Shown one piece after another: positions 15,652 to 23,370 of a stretch of 64,000 bases of DNA; positions within the stretch are counted from its first letter, which is position 1, and each line of letters starts with the position of its first letter. The stretch covers positions 124,001 to 188,000 of the forward strand of contig QFPO01000008.1 of NCBI GenBank assembly GCA_003241385.1. Reading direction: 5' to 3'. Position numbers and translations under genes: made by a program. The notes beneath the pieces are model-generated. The model did not search any database, was not told the origin of the DNA, and was given only the letters and a program-made list of their open reading frames with translations. Origin of the DNA: Rhodanobacter denitrificans. Lineage in GTDB: Bacteria > Pseudomonadota > Gammaproteobacteria > Xanthomonadales > Rhodanobacteraceae.

Positions 15652-16992
15652 ATGTCCTTCGCTGTTCCGTTCCGGCGCCTGGCGCCGGCCCTGCTGTACA
15701 CGCTGCTCGCCGTCACGACGGCGGCCGCCGCCGATCCGCGCGCAACCGCCGGTCGCGTCGCCGACGCGATCGAGGCGCACTACTACGATGCGCAGCGCGC
15801 CGCCGAGGTCGCGCAGGCGCTGCGGGCCGCGGCCGCGGACGGCCGTTTCGACGCGCTGACCGACCCGCGTGACCTGGCCACCGCGCTGAGCGAGCGGCTG
15901 CGACCGGCCGATGCGCATTTCGGCGTGCAGTGGAGCGATCCGTCCGCCGCGCCTGTCGCGGCGTCCGCGGCGCCCGCGGCACCGGTTTCGCAGGCCGAGA
16001 TCGAGCGGCGCGGCAACTACGGCATCCAGCGCGTGGAGGTCCTGCCCGGCAACGTCGGCTACCTCGATCTGCGGATGCTGGCCGGCTTCGAGTTCGGCGA
16101 ACCGGACCAGCCAGCGCGCGAGGCGATCGAGGCGGCGCTGCGGCTGCTCGCGCGCACCGATGCGATGATCCTGGACCTGCGCGCGAACCCCGGCGGCTCG
16201 CCGGCGATGGTCGGCTATCTGGCCAGCGCGTTCACGCCGCGCGGCCAGGAGATCTTCAACACCTTCCACGGCCGCGGCGGACGCACGCTCAGCGAGGCAC
16301 CGCTGGACTGGTACCCCATGCCGCGACCGGATATCCCGCTGTACGTGCTGACCAGCGGGCGGACCGGCTCGGCCGCCGAGGCGGTGACCTACACGCTGCA
16401 GCAGGCACGCCGCGCGACCGTGGTCGGCCAGACCACGAGCGGCGCGGCCAATCCCGGCGGCGAGATCGACATCGGCGAGGGCTTTCGCGTCTTCGTCTCG
16501 GTCGCCACGCCGATCAATCCGCTGAGCCACGACAACTGGGAAGGCCGCGGCGTGGTGCCGGACATCGCCGTGGAGCCGGATCTCGCCCCGGACCGCGCGC
16601 AGCGCGAGGCGCTGCAGGCGATCGTCGAGCGCCGGCCCGACGCGGTCCGCGCGCGCTGGGTGCTCGAATCGCTGCAGGCCGCCGATGCCGCGCGCACGGT
16701 CGATCTGGACGCCTACACCGGCGGTTACGGCGAGGTGACGATCGCCGCGGAAGCCGGCCAGCTCGTGCTGCGCCGCGGCCGACGGCCGGCGCTGCGGCTG
16801 CTGCCGCTCGGCGAGGACCGCTTCAGCGTGATCGGCGAGCCGACCCGGCGCATCGGCTTCGATCGCGACGCGGCCGGCGCGGTCGTGGCGCTCGAGAACA
16901 GCGTCGCCGAGGGCCCGTCGGTACGGCACCGCCGCGATGCACCGGACCCTGCTGCCGACCGCGACCGCGCCCCCGAGCCGAGCCGCAGCTGA
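15652..16992 (+). CDS. S41 family peptidase, exported
   Basis: A 446-residue secreted or periplasmic protease with a Sec signal peptide (about 1-27, ending AAAAD). A helical N-terminal region (about 30-100) precedes the S41 core. Motifs include VGYLDLRMLAGFEF, a LRANPGGSPAMVGYLA segment and the active-site TSGRTGSAAEA with Ser240. There is no PDZ domain and no obvious catalytic Lys, so it fits the IRBP/tricorn-like S41 branch rather than Prc. The C-terminal 90 residues form a small beta domain ending in a disordered Arg/Asp/Pro tail. GGAG lies 6 bp before the ATG. Confidence 0.85.
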   Translation: MSFAVPFRRLAPALLYTLLAVTTAAAADPRATAGRVADAIEAHYYDAQRAAEVAQALRAAAADGRFDALTDPRDLATALSERLRPADAHFGVQWSDPSAAPVAASAAPAAPVSQAEIERRGNYGIQRVEVLPGNVGYLDLRMLAGFEFGEPDQPAREAIEAALRLLARTDAMILDLRANPGGSPAMVGYLASAFTPRGQEIFNTFHGRGGRTLSEAPLDWYPMPRPDIPLYVLTSGRTGSAAEAVTYTLQQARRATVVGQTTSGAANPGGEIDIGEGFRVFVSVATPINPLSHDNWEGRGVVPDIAVEPDLAPDRAQREALQAIVERRPDAVRARWVLESLQAADAARTVDLDAYTGGYGEVTIAAEAGQLVLRRGRRPALRLLPLGEDRFSVIGEPTRRIGFDRDAAGAVVALENSVAEGPSVRHRRDAPDPAADRDRAPEPSRS

Positions 16993-17140
16993 CCGCCGCA
17001 AGCGGCGCGGGGCACGGTATGGCGGCGAGCCTTTGGCACGCAGATCGATCGCCCGGCAATCAGAACGGCTCTTGTCCTGGTTCGTCACCGATCCGCGAGA
17101 CGCGACCTGCAGCCGACCTCGTCCGTATCGAATGCCCCCG

Positions 17141-17178
17141 CTCCCGCTCCCGCTCCCGCTCCCGCTCCAGCTCCCGCT
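17141..17178 (+). repeat. CTCCCG hexanucleotide tract
   Basis: Six imperfect units of CTCCCG (one unit reads CTCCAG). From 17179 to about 17250 it passes into a degenerate GCTCTTGCC/GTTGTTG-like tract. Similar strings occur between genes in Lysobacter and Xanthomonas. Slippage-prone; no coding role is seen. Confidence 0.75.
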
Positions 17179-17293
17179 GTTGCTGGCGCTGTTGTTGTTG
17201 TCTTCGCTCTTGCCTTGGCCTTTGCTCTTGCCGTGGCTTTCGCTCCTGGCTGTTGGTGCGCCTAAAGCGAGCCGAGCATCGCAGGTCGCCCAG

Positions 17294-17540
17294 GCCGAAG
17301 AGCTGCCCCGTGTCTGAGCGCCAGCGAGTTGGGGCAGCGTGCGCAGGGGACCGATGCGGCGCAGCCGCGTCGGCTCGCGTCAGCGCAGGCGGTTTTGGTG
17401 ACTTTTTCCAAGAAAAAAGTCACCCGCTCGCGCAGCGAGCGGAAGCTCTTGCTCTGACTCTTTCCGCTTGGTTTTTCCGAGGACCGAAGGCTCGAAGCGC
17501 ACAAAAAAACAAGACCGGACTTCACACCGAACCACCCTGC
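17294..17540. repeat. Xanthomonad-type hairpin repeat, copy 1
   Basis: A 247-bp unit starting GCCGAAGAGCTGCCCCG and ending ACCGAACCACCCTGC. It contains three inverted repeats: an imperfect GATGCGGC/GCCGCGTC stem, a strong GGTGACTTTTT/AAAAAGTCACC stem (17397-17424) and CGCTCGC-GCA-GCGAGCG. It is much richer in A/T than its surroundings. A second copy follows directly. Confidence 0.8.
17397..17424. terminator. Hairpin GGTGACTTTTT / AAAAAGTCACC
   Basis: An 11-bp perfect stem with a 6-base loop inside repeat copy 1. It could form in RNA and act as a terminator or processing signal for the S41 gene transcript, but it is primarily part of the repeat. Confidence 0.35.
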
Positions 17541-17878
17541 GCCGAAGAGCTGCCCCGTGTCTGAGCGCCAGCGAGTGGGGGCAGCGTGCCTGGGCGACCG
17601 AGAAGCGCAGGGGACCGATGCGGCGCAGCCGCATCGGCTCGCGTCAGCGCAGGCGGTTTTGGTGACTTTTGACAAGACAAAGAATGTCCGGGAGACATTC
17701 TTGACGTCGCGCCAGCGACAGCCCGAAGGGCGGCCGCCAGGGATGGTGGGCCGCCAAAGTCACCCGCTCGCGCAGCGAGCGGAAGCTCTTGCTTTGATTC
17801 TTTCCGCTTGGTTTTCCGAGGACCAACGGCTCGAAACGGACAAAGACCAAGACCGGATTCCACACCGAACCACCCTGC
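17541..17878. repeat. Xanthomonad-type hairpin repeat, copy 2
   Basis: A 338-bp version of the same unit, head to tail with copy 1. It differs by a roughly 15-bp insertion near 17590 and by a longer centre. In the centre GGTGACTTTT and AAAGTCACC are pushed apart by about 80 bp holding GAATGTC/GACATTC and GGCGGCC/GGCCGCC stems. The GATGCGGC/GCCGCATC stem is perfect here. Confidence 0.8.
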
Positions 17879-17880
17879 GC

Positions 17881-17886
17881 TATCGT
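17881..17886 (+). promoter_or_regulatory. Putative -10 box (TATCGT), near-leaderless
   Basis: TATCGT begins 3 bp after repeat copy 2 and only 8 bp separate it from the ATG at 17895. The transcript may therefore start at or next to the start codon. Confidence 0.35.
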
Positions 17887-17894
17887 CACCCACC

Positions 17895-18254
17895 ATGTCC
17901 CATCCCTGTCTGCGCTGCGGTGCCTGTTGCGCGTGGTTTCGCGTGGCCTTCCACTGGAGCGAGGCCGAGCCGGCGCTCGGCGGCGCGGTGCCGGCCGCGC
18001 TGGCGGTCCGGGTCGATCCGCACCGGCTCGCGATGAAGGGGACCGAGGGCGGCCGTTCGCGCTGCGTCGCGCTCGGCGGCACGATCGGCGTCGCGGCGGC
18101 CTGCACGATCTATCCGCAGCGGCCCTCGCCGTGCCGCGAGCTCGAACCGGCGACCGCGCTGCGGCCGAGTCCGCAATGCGACCGCGCGCGACTCGCGCAC
18201 GGCCTGGCACCGCTGTCGGAGCGCGACTGGGTCGTCGAGCTCGCGCCGGCCTGA
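17895..18254 (+). CDS. YkgJ family cysteine-cluster protein
   Basis: A 119-residue cytoplasmic protein. The N-terminal C-x2-C-x2-CC motif (C5, C8, C11, C12) together with later cysteines (AACTIYPQRPSPCRE, PQCDRAR) is the hallmark of the YkgJ/UPF0153 group. These are thought to bind a metal or Fe-S cluster; the function is not known. The start codon directly follows the repeat region. It converges with the diguanylate cyclase gene. Confidence 0.85.
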   Translation: MSHPCLRCGACCAWFRVAFHWSEAEPALGGAVPAALAVRVDPHRLAMKGTEGGRSRCVALGGTIGVAAACTIYPQRPSPCRELEPATALRPSPQCDRARLAHGLAPLSERDWVVELAPA

Positions 18255-18384
18255 GGCCGGACGCGGCGGCCGATGGTCGACTCGTCGTGACCGCGCGGCG
18301 ATCGCGCCGTCGCCATCGCCGCCGGCACGCAGCGCGGCGACGATGCGACCGTCGCGCCACCGGGTCCGCAACGAGACGACGCGC

Positions 18385-19482
18385 TCAGAGCTCCTCGAAC
18401 GCCACGACCCGGTTGCGCCCGCAGGACTTGGCCGCGTACAGCGCGCGATCGGCCGCGCGCAGCGTGTCCTCGTACGACAGCGCCGGCTCGTGGACGGCGG
18501 TGCCGATGCTGGCGGTCACGCGCAGCTGGCGGCCGTTGTAGTCGACGGTCAGCTGCTCGATGTCGGCGCGCAGCGTCTCGCACCACGGCGACAGTGCCGG
18601 ACCGGCGTTGCGATCCATCACGATCAGGAACTCCTCGCCGCCCCAGCGGCCGACCAGGGCCGCCGCCGGCACGCGCGCGGCGAGCAGGTTCGACAGCGCC
18701 TGCAGCACGACGTCGCCAGCGGCGTGGCCGAGCGAGTCGTTGACGCGCTTGAAGTTGTCGAGGTCGATCATCGCGACGCTGAAGCCCTGCCCGGCGTCGG
18801 CCTCGGCGGCCTGCCGTTCGAGCCGCTCGATCAAGGCGCGGCGGTTGGCCAGGCCGGTCAGCGGATCGGTCCGCGACACGCGCGCCAGCGTCAGGTTCAG
18901 CTGCTTCATCTGGGTCTGGAAGCCGTCGCTGATCCGCGACATCTTGTGCAGGCGCCGGCTGAGCTTCTGATAGTCGCCGCTGAGCCGCACGTAGGCCTCG
19001 CGCAGCGGATGCTCGGTCCAGGCCGGCTCGGCCTCGATCGCGGCCAGGCGTCCGCGCTCGGCCGCGTCCTCGCCGTCGCTGCTGCGCACCGGCGGCGGTG
19101 CGCCGCTGTCGGTGCGGCGCGCGCACGACGGACAGCGCCCGCGCGAGAGCACCGCATCGGAATGTCGCGCGATGTAGGTCTCGACCTCGTCCCAGTAGCC
19201 GGCGTCGTCGCGGACCTTCTTGCAGCACGAGCAGATCGGGATGAAGCCGCCGAGCGTACGGACCTCGCGCAGCGCCGCGGCGAGCCGCTCGTTGGCGGCG
19301 GTCAGCTCGGCATTGGTCGCGCGCAGATCGGCCTGGTAGCGGTCCGAGATCCGGCTGATGCGCTCGAGCCGGTGATGCAGGCGCTGCTGGTCGGCGATCA
19401 GATCGCGGCACAGGTCGGCCAGCGCCGAATCGCGCGCGTCGGGCATCTCGAGCAGATGGGCCAGTCGCTTCTCGGCATTCAT
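18385..19482 (-). CDS. siaD: Diguanylate cyclase of Sia operon (SiaD-like)
   Basis: A 365-residue GGDEF protein, last gene of the five-gene minus-strand operon. An N-terminal coiled coil (about 30-75) is followed by a cysteine module (GGFIPICSCCKKVRDD..., C84-C87, and CPSC at 117-120) often found next to PAS or receiver domains. A second coiled coil (about 165-200) leads to the GGDEF domain with GGEEF at 281-285. No RxxD I-site is present. In Pseudomonas aeruginosa SiaD makes c-di-GMP when bound by unphosphorylated SiaC. It starts 11 bp after siaC, so the link to that switch is likely. P. aeruginosa SiaD lacks this cysteine module as far as I recall. Confidence 0.85.
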   Translation of the reverse strand: MNAEKRLAHLLEMPDARDSALADLCRDLIADQQRLHHRLERISRISDRYQADLRATNAELTAANERLAAALREVRTLGGFIPICSCCKKVRDDAGYWDEVETYIARHSDAVLSRGRCPSCARRTDSGAPPPVRSSDGEDAAERGRLAAIEAEPAWTEHPLREAYVRLSGDYQKLSRRLHKMSRISDGFQTQMKQLNLTLARVSRTDPLTGLANRRALIERLERQAAEADAGQGFSVAMIDLDNFKRVNDSLGHAAGDVVLQALSNLLAARVPAAALVGRWGGEEFLIVMDRNAGPALSPWCETLRADIEQLTVDYNGRQLRVTASIGTAVHEPALSYEDTLRAADRALYAAKSCGRNRVVAFEEL

Positions 19483-19493
19483 CGCGGCGGTCC

Positions 19494-19880
19494 TCAGAGC
19501 GCGACCGGCACGATGAAGAACGGCAGCGTCACCTCTTCCTTGAACTCCTCGATCATCTCCAGGGCGCGGTCGTTGTCTTCCGGATAGCTCCAGCGCACGG
19601 TGACCGTGCGGCCGGCGCGATGCGCCGCCTCGAGCAGGTCGAGCAGGTCCATCACGCTCTTGATGCTGGAGGTGTTGAGATAGCTCAGCGCGAGCTCGGC
19701 GACGACCGGCGTGGTGCCGTGCTCGGCGTAGGCGGCGACCCAGGCCAGCAGCGGCCGGAAGAAGTCGAACGCGTTCTCCGGATACGACTCGCCGGCGAGC
19801 TGCAGCACGCCGGTGTCCGGATCGAAGTCCACCGTGGGGGTCGAGGCGGTGGCGGCCAGATGGAGTTTGTCGATGCTCAT
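19494..19880 (-). CDS. siaC: SiaC-like phospho-switch protein (DUF1987)
   Basis: A 128-residue soluble protein. The core LSYLNTSSIKSVMDLLDLLE (residues 65-84) holds the conserved N-T-S-S stretch; Thr70 is the likely equivalent of the SiaB-phosphorylated Thr in P. aeruginosa SiaC. In that system unphosphorylated SiaC binds and activates SiaD, SiaB phosphorylates SiaC and SiaA removes the phosphate. The gene lies 2 bp from siaB and 11 bp from siaD, consistent with one transcript. Assignment rests on family resemblance and gene order. Confidence 0.9.
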   Translation of the reverse strand: MSIDKLHLAATASTPTVDFDPDTGVLQLAGESYPENAFDFFRPLLAWVAAYAEHGTTPVVAELALSYLNTSSIKSVMDLLDLLEAAHRAGRTVTVRWSYPEDNDRALEMIEEFKEEVTLPFFIVPVAL

Positions 19881-19882
19881 GG

Positions 19883-20407
19883 TCAGATCTCGACGCAGAG
19901 GCTGAAGTAGGCGCGCCCCTGGGCCAGTGGCGTGAAGCTGTATTCGAGCGGGCGCGTCGCGCGGCGTGCGATCTCGATCAGGCCGAGGCCGGCGCCGGTG
20001 TCGTCCGGTCCGCGTTCGCGCCGCAGCTGGTCCTTGTAGGCGGCCTTGAGCGCGCTCTTGTCCATCGCCGCCAGGGCGTCCAGGCGCCGGCCGAGCGACT
20101 CGGTGTCGGCGGCCTCGACGACGTTGCCGGCGTAGATCCGGTAGTGCGAATCGCGCTTGGCGATCACGACGATGCTCGCGTCGGCGTCGGACTGGCCGCG
20201 CCGCTCGGCGTAGTTGCGCACGTTCTGCGCGGCCTCGATGTAGACCGAGAACACGTCCATGATCGCGCTGGTGTGGATGTCGGCGCTCTCCAGATACTTC
20301 TTCACCGCGGTGCCGAGCTCCTCGATGATGCTGTGGCTGAACGATCCGGTGAAGCTGATCAGAATGCCGGCCTCGCGCAACTGCTCCTTGAGAGCGAACA
20401 GGTTCAT
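19883..20407 (-). CDS. siaB: SiaB-like protein kinase
   Basis: A 174-residue GHKL-type kinase (SiaB/DUF6272 family). Residues 50-65 (DVFSVYIEAAQNVRNYAE) form the N-box with the catalytic Glu/Asn pair. The ATP-lid glycine box is DDTGAGLGLIEIARRA at about 136-150. It is expected to phosphorylate SiaC, opposing SiaA. The ATG overlaps the siaA stop in ATGA, which indicates translational coupling. Confidence 0.88.
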   Translation of the reverse strand: MNLFALKEQLREAGILISFTGSFSHSIIEELGTAVKKYLESADIHTSAIMDVFSVYIEAAQNVRNYAERRGQSDADASIVVIAKRDSHYRIYAGNVVEAADTESLGRRLDALAAMDKSALKAAYKDQLRRERGPDDTGAGLGLIEIARRATRPLEYSFTPLAQGRAYFSLCVEI

Positions 20408-22446
20408 GCCGAACTCCGTGAAGGGTGGGAAATACGGTCCAGCGACACCGCGACGAGGGTGATGTCGTCGCGCTGCGCCAGCCCGTCTCGATAGTCCGCG
20501 AGCCGCTGCGCCAGCGTCGCCGCGAGCGCGGCCAGCGGCTGGTGCTGCGCGTCGCGCAGCCACTCGGCCAGACGCGCACGGCCGACCGCGAAGCCGCGCT
20601 CGCCGCCGTTCTGGTCGAGGATACCGTCGGTGAACAGATAGTGGCGTTGCCCAGGTCGCAGTGCGACCGGCTGGTTCGTGAAGGCCGCGTCGGCCGGCGT
20701 GCGCCGATAGCCGATGCTGTGGCGGTCGCCCTTGAGCGCGAGCAGCGTGCCGTCGGCCTCGCCGATCCACAGGCCGAGCTTGGCGCCGGCGAACGTCGCG
20801 CGGCGGCGGCCCGGCGCGACGTGCAGCAGCGCCAGATCCAGGCCGTTGTCGCCGCCGGCGCCGCGGCCGCTCTCGAGCAGCGCGCGCAGGCCGCGGTTGA
20901 GGTCGGACAGGATCGCGGCGGGGTCGTGCATGCCGCGCTCGGCGACCGCGCGATCGAGCAGGGCCTTGGCGGCCATCGTCATGCAGGCGCCCGGCACGCC
21001 GTGGCCGGTGCAGTCGCCGACCGCGAGCAGACAGCCGTCCTCGCCGTCGGCGTACAGCGCGTAGAAGTCGCCGCCGACGACGTCGCGCGGCTGCCACAGC
21101 ACCGCGCCGTCGTCGAATAGCCGCGCGAACTCGGCCGGCTTGGCGAGCAGCGCGGCCTGGATCAGCCGCGCGTACTCGATGCTGTCCATGATCTTGCGGT
21201 TGCTGGCCTCGAGCAGCGTGTTGGCGCGCTGCAGCGCGTCGGTGCGCGCGGCGACCTTGTCCTCGAGGTTGTGCGTGTAGTCGCCGATCGTCGCGGTCAT
21301 CTCGTTGAACGAGGCGGTCAGCTGGCCGATCTCGTCGGGGCGGTCGACCGCCAGTGCGGTCGCGTAGTTGCCGGACGCGACCTCGCGCGTGTGCCGCGTC
21401 AACCGCGCCAGGCGCGCCAGCACCAGGCGGTTCAGCAGCCAGGAGACGATCAGGATCGTCGCCAGCAACGCGACGCCGAGCACGATCAGGATCGGCCGGA
21501 ACGTCTCCAGCCGCACGACCTCGGCCGGATCGACGACGACGATCGTCGCCCAGCGGATCTCCGGCAGGTAGCTGATCGCCGCCAGCCGGCGCCGGCCCTC
21601 GACGGTCAGCGCGAGCTGCGCATCGCCGGGCTGGCCGGTGCGTGCCAGCGCATCGAGCGCGGCGCGCAGCCGGTCCCGTTCGGCCGGGTCGGACACCAGG
21701 TCGTAGACCGTCTTGCGCAGCCGCTCGTCGCGCGTGGTCGCGTTGCTCTCGATCAGCGCGCCGTCCGGATGCCCCTGCAGCGTGCCGCCCTCGTCGCTCA
21801 GCCACACTTCCACGCCGGGATCGGCGCTGCGCACGATCTCGCGCAGGAACGCCGACAGGTCCAGGCCGCTGCCGCCGACGCCGAGCTTGGCGCCGTCCTC
21901 GCCGTGGACGATCGCGTTGATCCAGATCTTGGTGACGCCCAGCTGCGGATTGTTGTCGACGTGCAGGTCGAAGCGGTCGACCTTCTCGATCGTCGCGAAG
22001 TACCAGGCCAGCGTCGGATCGGCCGGATCGAGCCGGTAGCGCAGCTCGCGGCCGGCGAACTCGTTCTCGGCGTTGTTGAAGTAGTAGTTGCGCGAGCGGT
22101 CGATCGCGAAGAAGTAGCTGTGGTCGGCGAACAGCTCGCGGTAGCTGTCGAGCTCGGCCAGCGCCAGGCGGCGCAGTTCGGGATTCTCCTCGTCGGCCGC
22201 CCACTGCCGCAGCAGCGGCGAGGCGACCAGCTTCTGCGCGAGCACCAGCTCGCGCTGGATCCGCGCGAGGATGCGTCCGCGCGACTGGCTCGCGTACTGC
22301 TTGGCATAGCCGGCGCCGAGGCTTTCGATGATGCCGTCGGCCACGCGCAGGAAGCCGGCCACCGACAGCGCGCCGACGCCGAGGAAGACGCCGACGACCA
22401 GCAGCAGGAACCGGCCGCGCAGGCTCGAGAACCGCGCCGCGCTCAC
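20404..22446 (-). CDS. siaA: SiaA-like membrane PP2C/SpoIIE phosphatase
   Basis: A 680-residue inner-membrane receptor. One membrane helix lies at about 12-34, then a periplasmic double-Cache-like sensor (about 40-310), a second helix at about 315-335, a HAMP segment (RLTRHTREVASGNY... DEIGQLTASFNEM), a coiled coil, and a C-terminal SpoIIE-type phosphatase. Metal-binding aspartates are in RDVVGGDFYALY and LAVGDCTGHGVPGA. It should dephosphorylate SiaC on an extracytoplasmic cue. GTG 22446 is chosen because it overlaps the stop of the upstream gene in GTGA. Confidence 0.9.
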   Translation of the reverse strand: MSAARFSSLRGRFLLLVVGVFLGVGALSVAGFLRVADGIIESLGAGYAKQYASQSRGRILARIQRELVLAQKLVASPLLRQWAADEENPELRRLALAELDSYRELFADHSYFFAIDRSRNYYFNNAENEFAGRELRYRLDPADPTLAWYFATIEKVDRFDLHVDNNPQLGVTKIWINAIVHGEDGAKLGVGGSGLDLSAFLREIVRSADPGVEVWLSDEGGTLQGHPDGALIESNATTRDERLRKTVYDLVSDPAERDRLRAALDALARTGQPGDAQLALTVEGRRRLAAISYLPEIRWATIVVVDPAEVVRLETFRPILIVLGVALLATILIVSWLLNRLVLARLARLTRHTREVASGNYATALAVDRPDEIGQLTASFNEMTATIGDYTHNLEDKVAARTDALQRANTLLEASNRKIMDSIEYARLIQAALLAKPAEFARLFDDGAVLWQPRDVVGGDFYALYADGEDGCLLAVGDCTGHGVPGACMTMAAKALLDRAVAERGMHDPAAILSDLNRGLRALLESGRGAGGDNGLDLALLHVAPGRRRATFAGAKLGLWIGEADGTLLALKGDRHSIGYRRTPADAAFTNQPVALRPGQRHYLFTDGILDQNGGERGFAVGRARLAEWLRDAQHQPLAALAATLAQRLADYRDGLAQRDDITLVAVSLDRISHPSRSSA

Positions 22447-23192
22447 GGCAGCACCCGCTTGAGCATCAGCTGCGGCACGCTGACCGCGAGCGCGTCGTTG
22501 CGGTGGTAGTACCACTCCAGGCCGGCGTACCAGCGCCCGGGCCGGCCGCCGAGGCCGCGGCCGACGTCGTTGAGCAGGCGTGGCTGGAACACCACGTCGG
22601 TGCCGTCGCGATCGGTGCCGGCCAGATCGAGGAAGCCTTCGCTGGACCAGCCCGAATCGGCGTCGCCGAGCACGGCGCTCCAGAACACCGTCAGCTGCGC
22701 GGTCGGCCGGTTGACGGTGTCGTCGCGCCAGTAGAGGTTGGCGCCGAACGCGGTGAATCCCGGCAGCGCGAAGTCGGCGCCGAAGCCGATCAGGCCGGCG
22801 CGGAAACCGTCGTCACCGGCATTGATCTGGCTGGCCAGGTAGACCGCGCGCAGCGCGCCCGCATCCATGTCGCCCCGACCGAGCCGCAGGCGCGGCTGCC
22901 ATTCGGCGTAGACCTGGGTCGAGCGGTCGCGGCGGTCGCCGTCGAAATCGACCAGCCGGCCGCCGTTGACGTCGACGAACAAGAAGCTGTCGCCCCAGTC
23001 GCGCACGCTGAGCGTCTCGAACGTGAACGTGGCGAGGCCGCCGCCGCCCGAGTTCGCGCCGGTGTAGCGATCGTCGAATCCGTGACCGTAGAGCAGCTGG
23101 ACGTTGCTGCTGTCCCAATCGCCCGCGACCGCCGTGCCGAGACTGCCGGCCAGGCATGCGCACGCCAGCGACACGCCGGCCCGTAGAACCAT
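22443..23192 (-). CDS. Tsx-like outer-membrane protein heading the Sia operon
   Basis: A 249-residue protein with a signal peptide (about 1-23, ending AVAGD) and beta-barrel-type alternation. The opening WDSSNVQLLYGHGF and the closing WYAGLEWYYHRNDAL resemble the Tsx/nucleoside-specific channel and DUF5020 families. It probably forms a small outer-membrane channel. Its stop overlaps the siaA start by 4 bp, so it is co-translated with the signalling genes. The link suggests a shared ligand, such as a small molecule entering through the barrel and read by SiaA, but that is inference. Confidence 0.75.
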   Translation of the reverse strand: MVLRAGVSLACACLAGSLGTAVAGDWDSSNVQLLYGHGFDDRYTGANSGGGGLATFTFETLSVRDWGDSFLFVDVNGGRLVDFDGDRRDRSTQVYAEWQPRLRLGRGDMDAGALRAVYLASQINAGDDGFRAGLIGFGADFALPGFTAFGANLYWRDDTVNRPTAQLTVFWSAVLGDADSGWSSEGFLDLAGTDRDGTDVVFQPRLLNDVGRGLGGRPGRWYAGLEWYYHRNDALAVSVPQLMLKRVLP

Positions 23193-23248
23193 CGATTGCC
23201 CCCGAGGAGCCTGGCCGCTTCAGGTCGGCCCTGGACCCGGGTATGCAA

Positions 23249-23276
23249 GGCGTACGCCAAAGTGAGAAAACGTGAG
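23249..23276 (-). promoter_or_regulatory. Palindrome and direct repeat upstream of Sia operon
   Basis: GGCGTACGCC (23249-23258) is a perfect 10-bp palindrome, and GTGAG occurs twice (23262-23266 and 23272-23276) one helical turn apart. Both lie 57-84 bp upstream of the first operon gene. They are candidate operator sites; no clear promoter hexamers are seen. Confidence 0.35.
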
Positions 23277-23370
23277 CGGCAGCGGCTTCGCGACCGTTCC
23301 GGCGGGCGGCGCGCCCGCGCCGGCGCGCAATCGCTGTCAGGTCTTGACGCTGGCGCGCCGGCGGCGCGGC

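Larger units (their letters stand above)
16993..17894. other. Repeat-rich intergenic region, no gene
   Basis: About 900 bp that hold a hexanucleotide tract, a degenerate T/G/C-rich segment and two tandem copies of a hairpin-rich repeat. Several frames stay open, but their products are low-complexity or duplicated with the repeat and look spurious. Confidence 0.75.

Noticed and set aside
16937..17317. A Leu/Pro-rich 126-codon frame over the CTCCCG tract
   Set aside because: Its repetitive PLPLPLPL product comes from the hexanucleotide tract; no start signal or family.
17141..17878. CRISPR array
   Set aside because: Units of 6 bp and of about 250-340 bp with shared ends do not fit repeat-spacer architecture and no cas gene is present.
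17468..18360. Several open frames across the two hairpin repeats, on both strands
   Set aside because: Products duplicate with the repeat (KSFRSLRERVT-type strings) and change with the insertion in copy 2; they are repeat artefacts.
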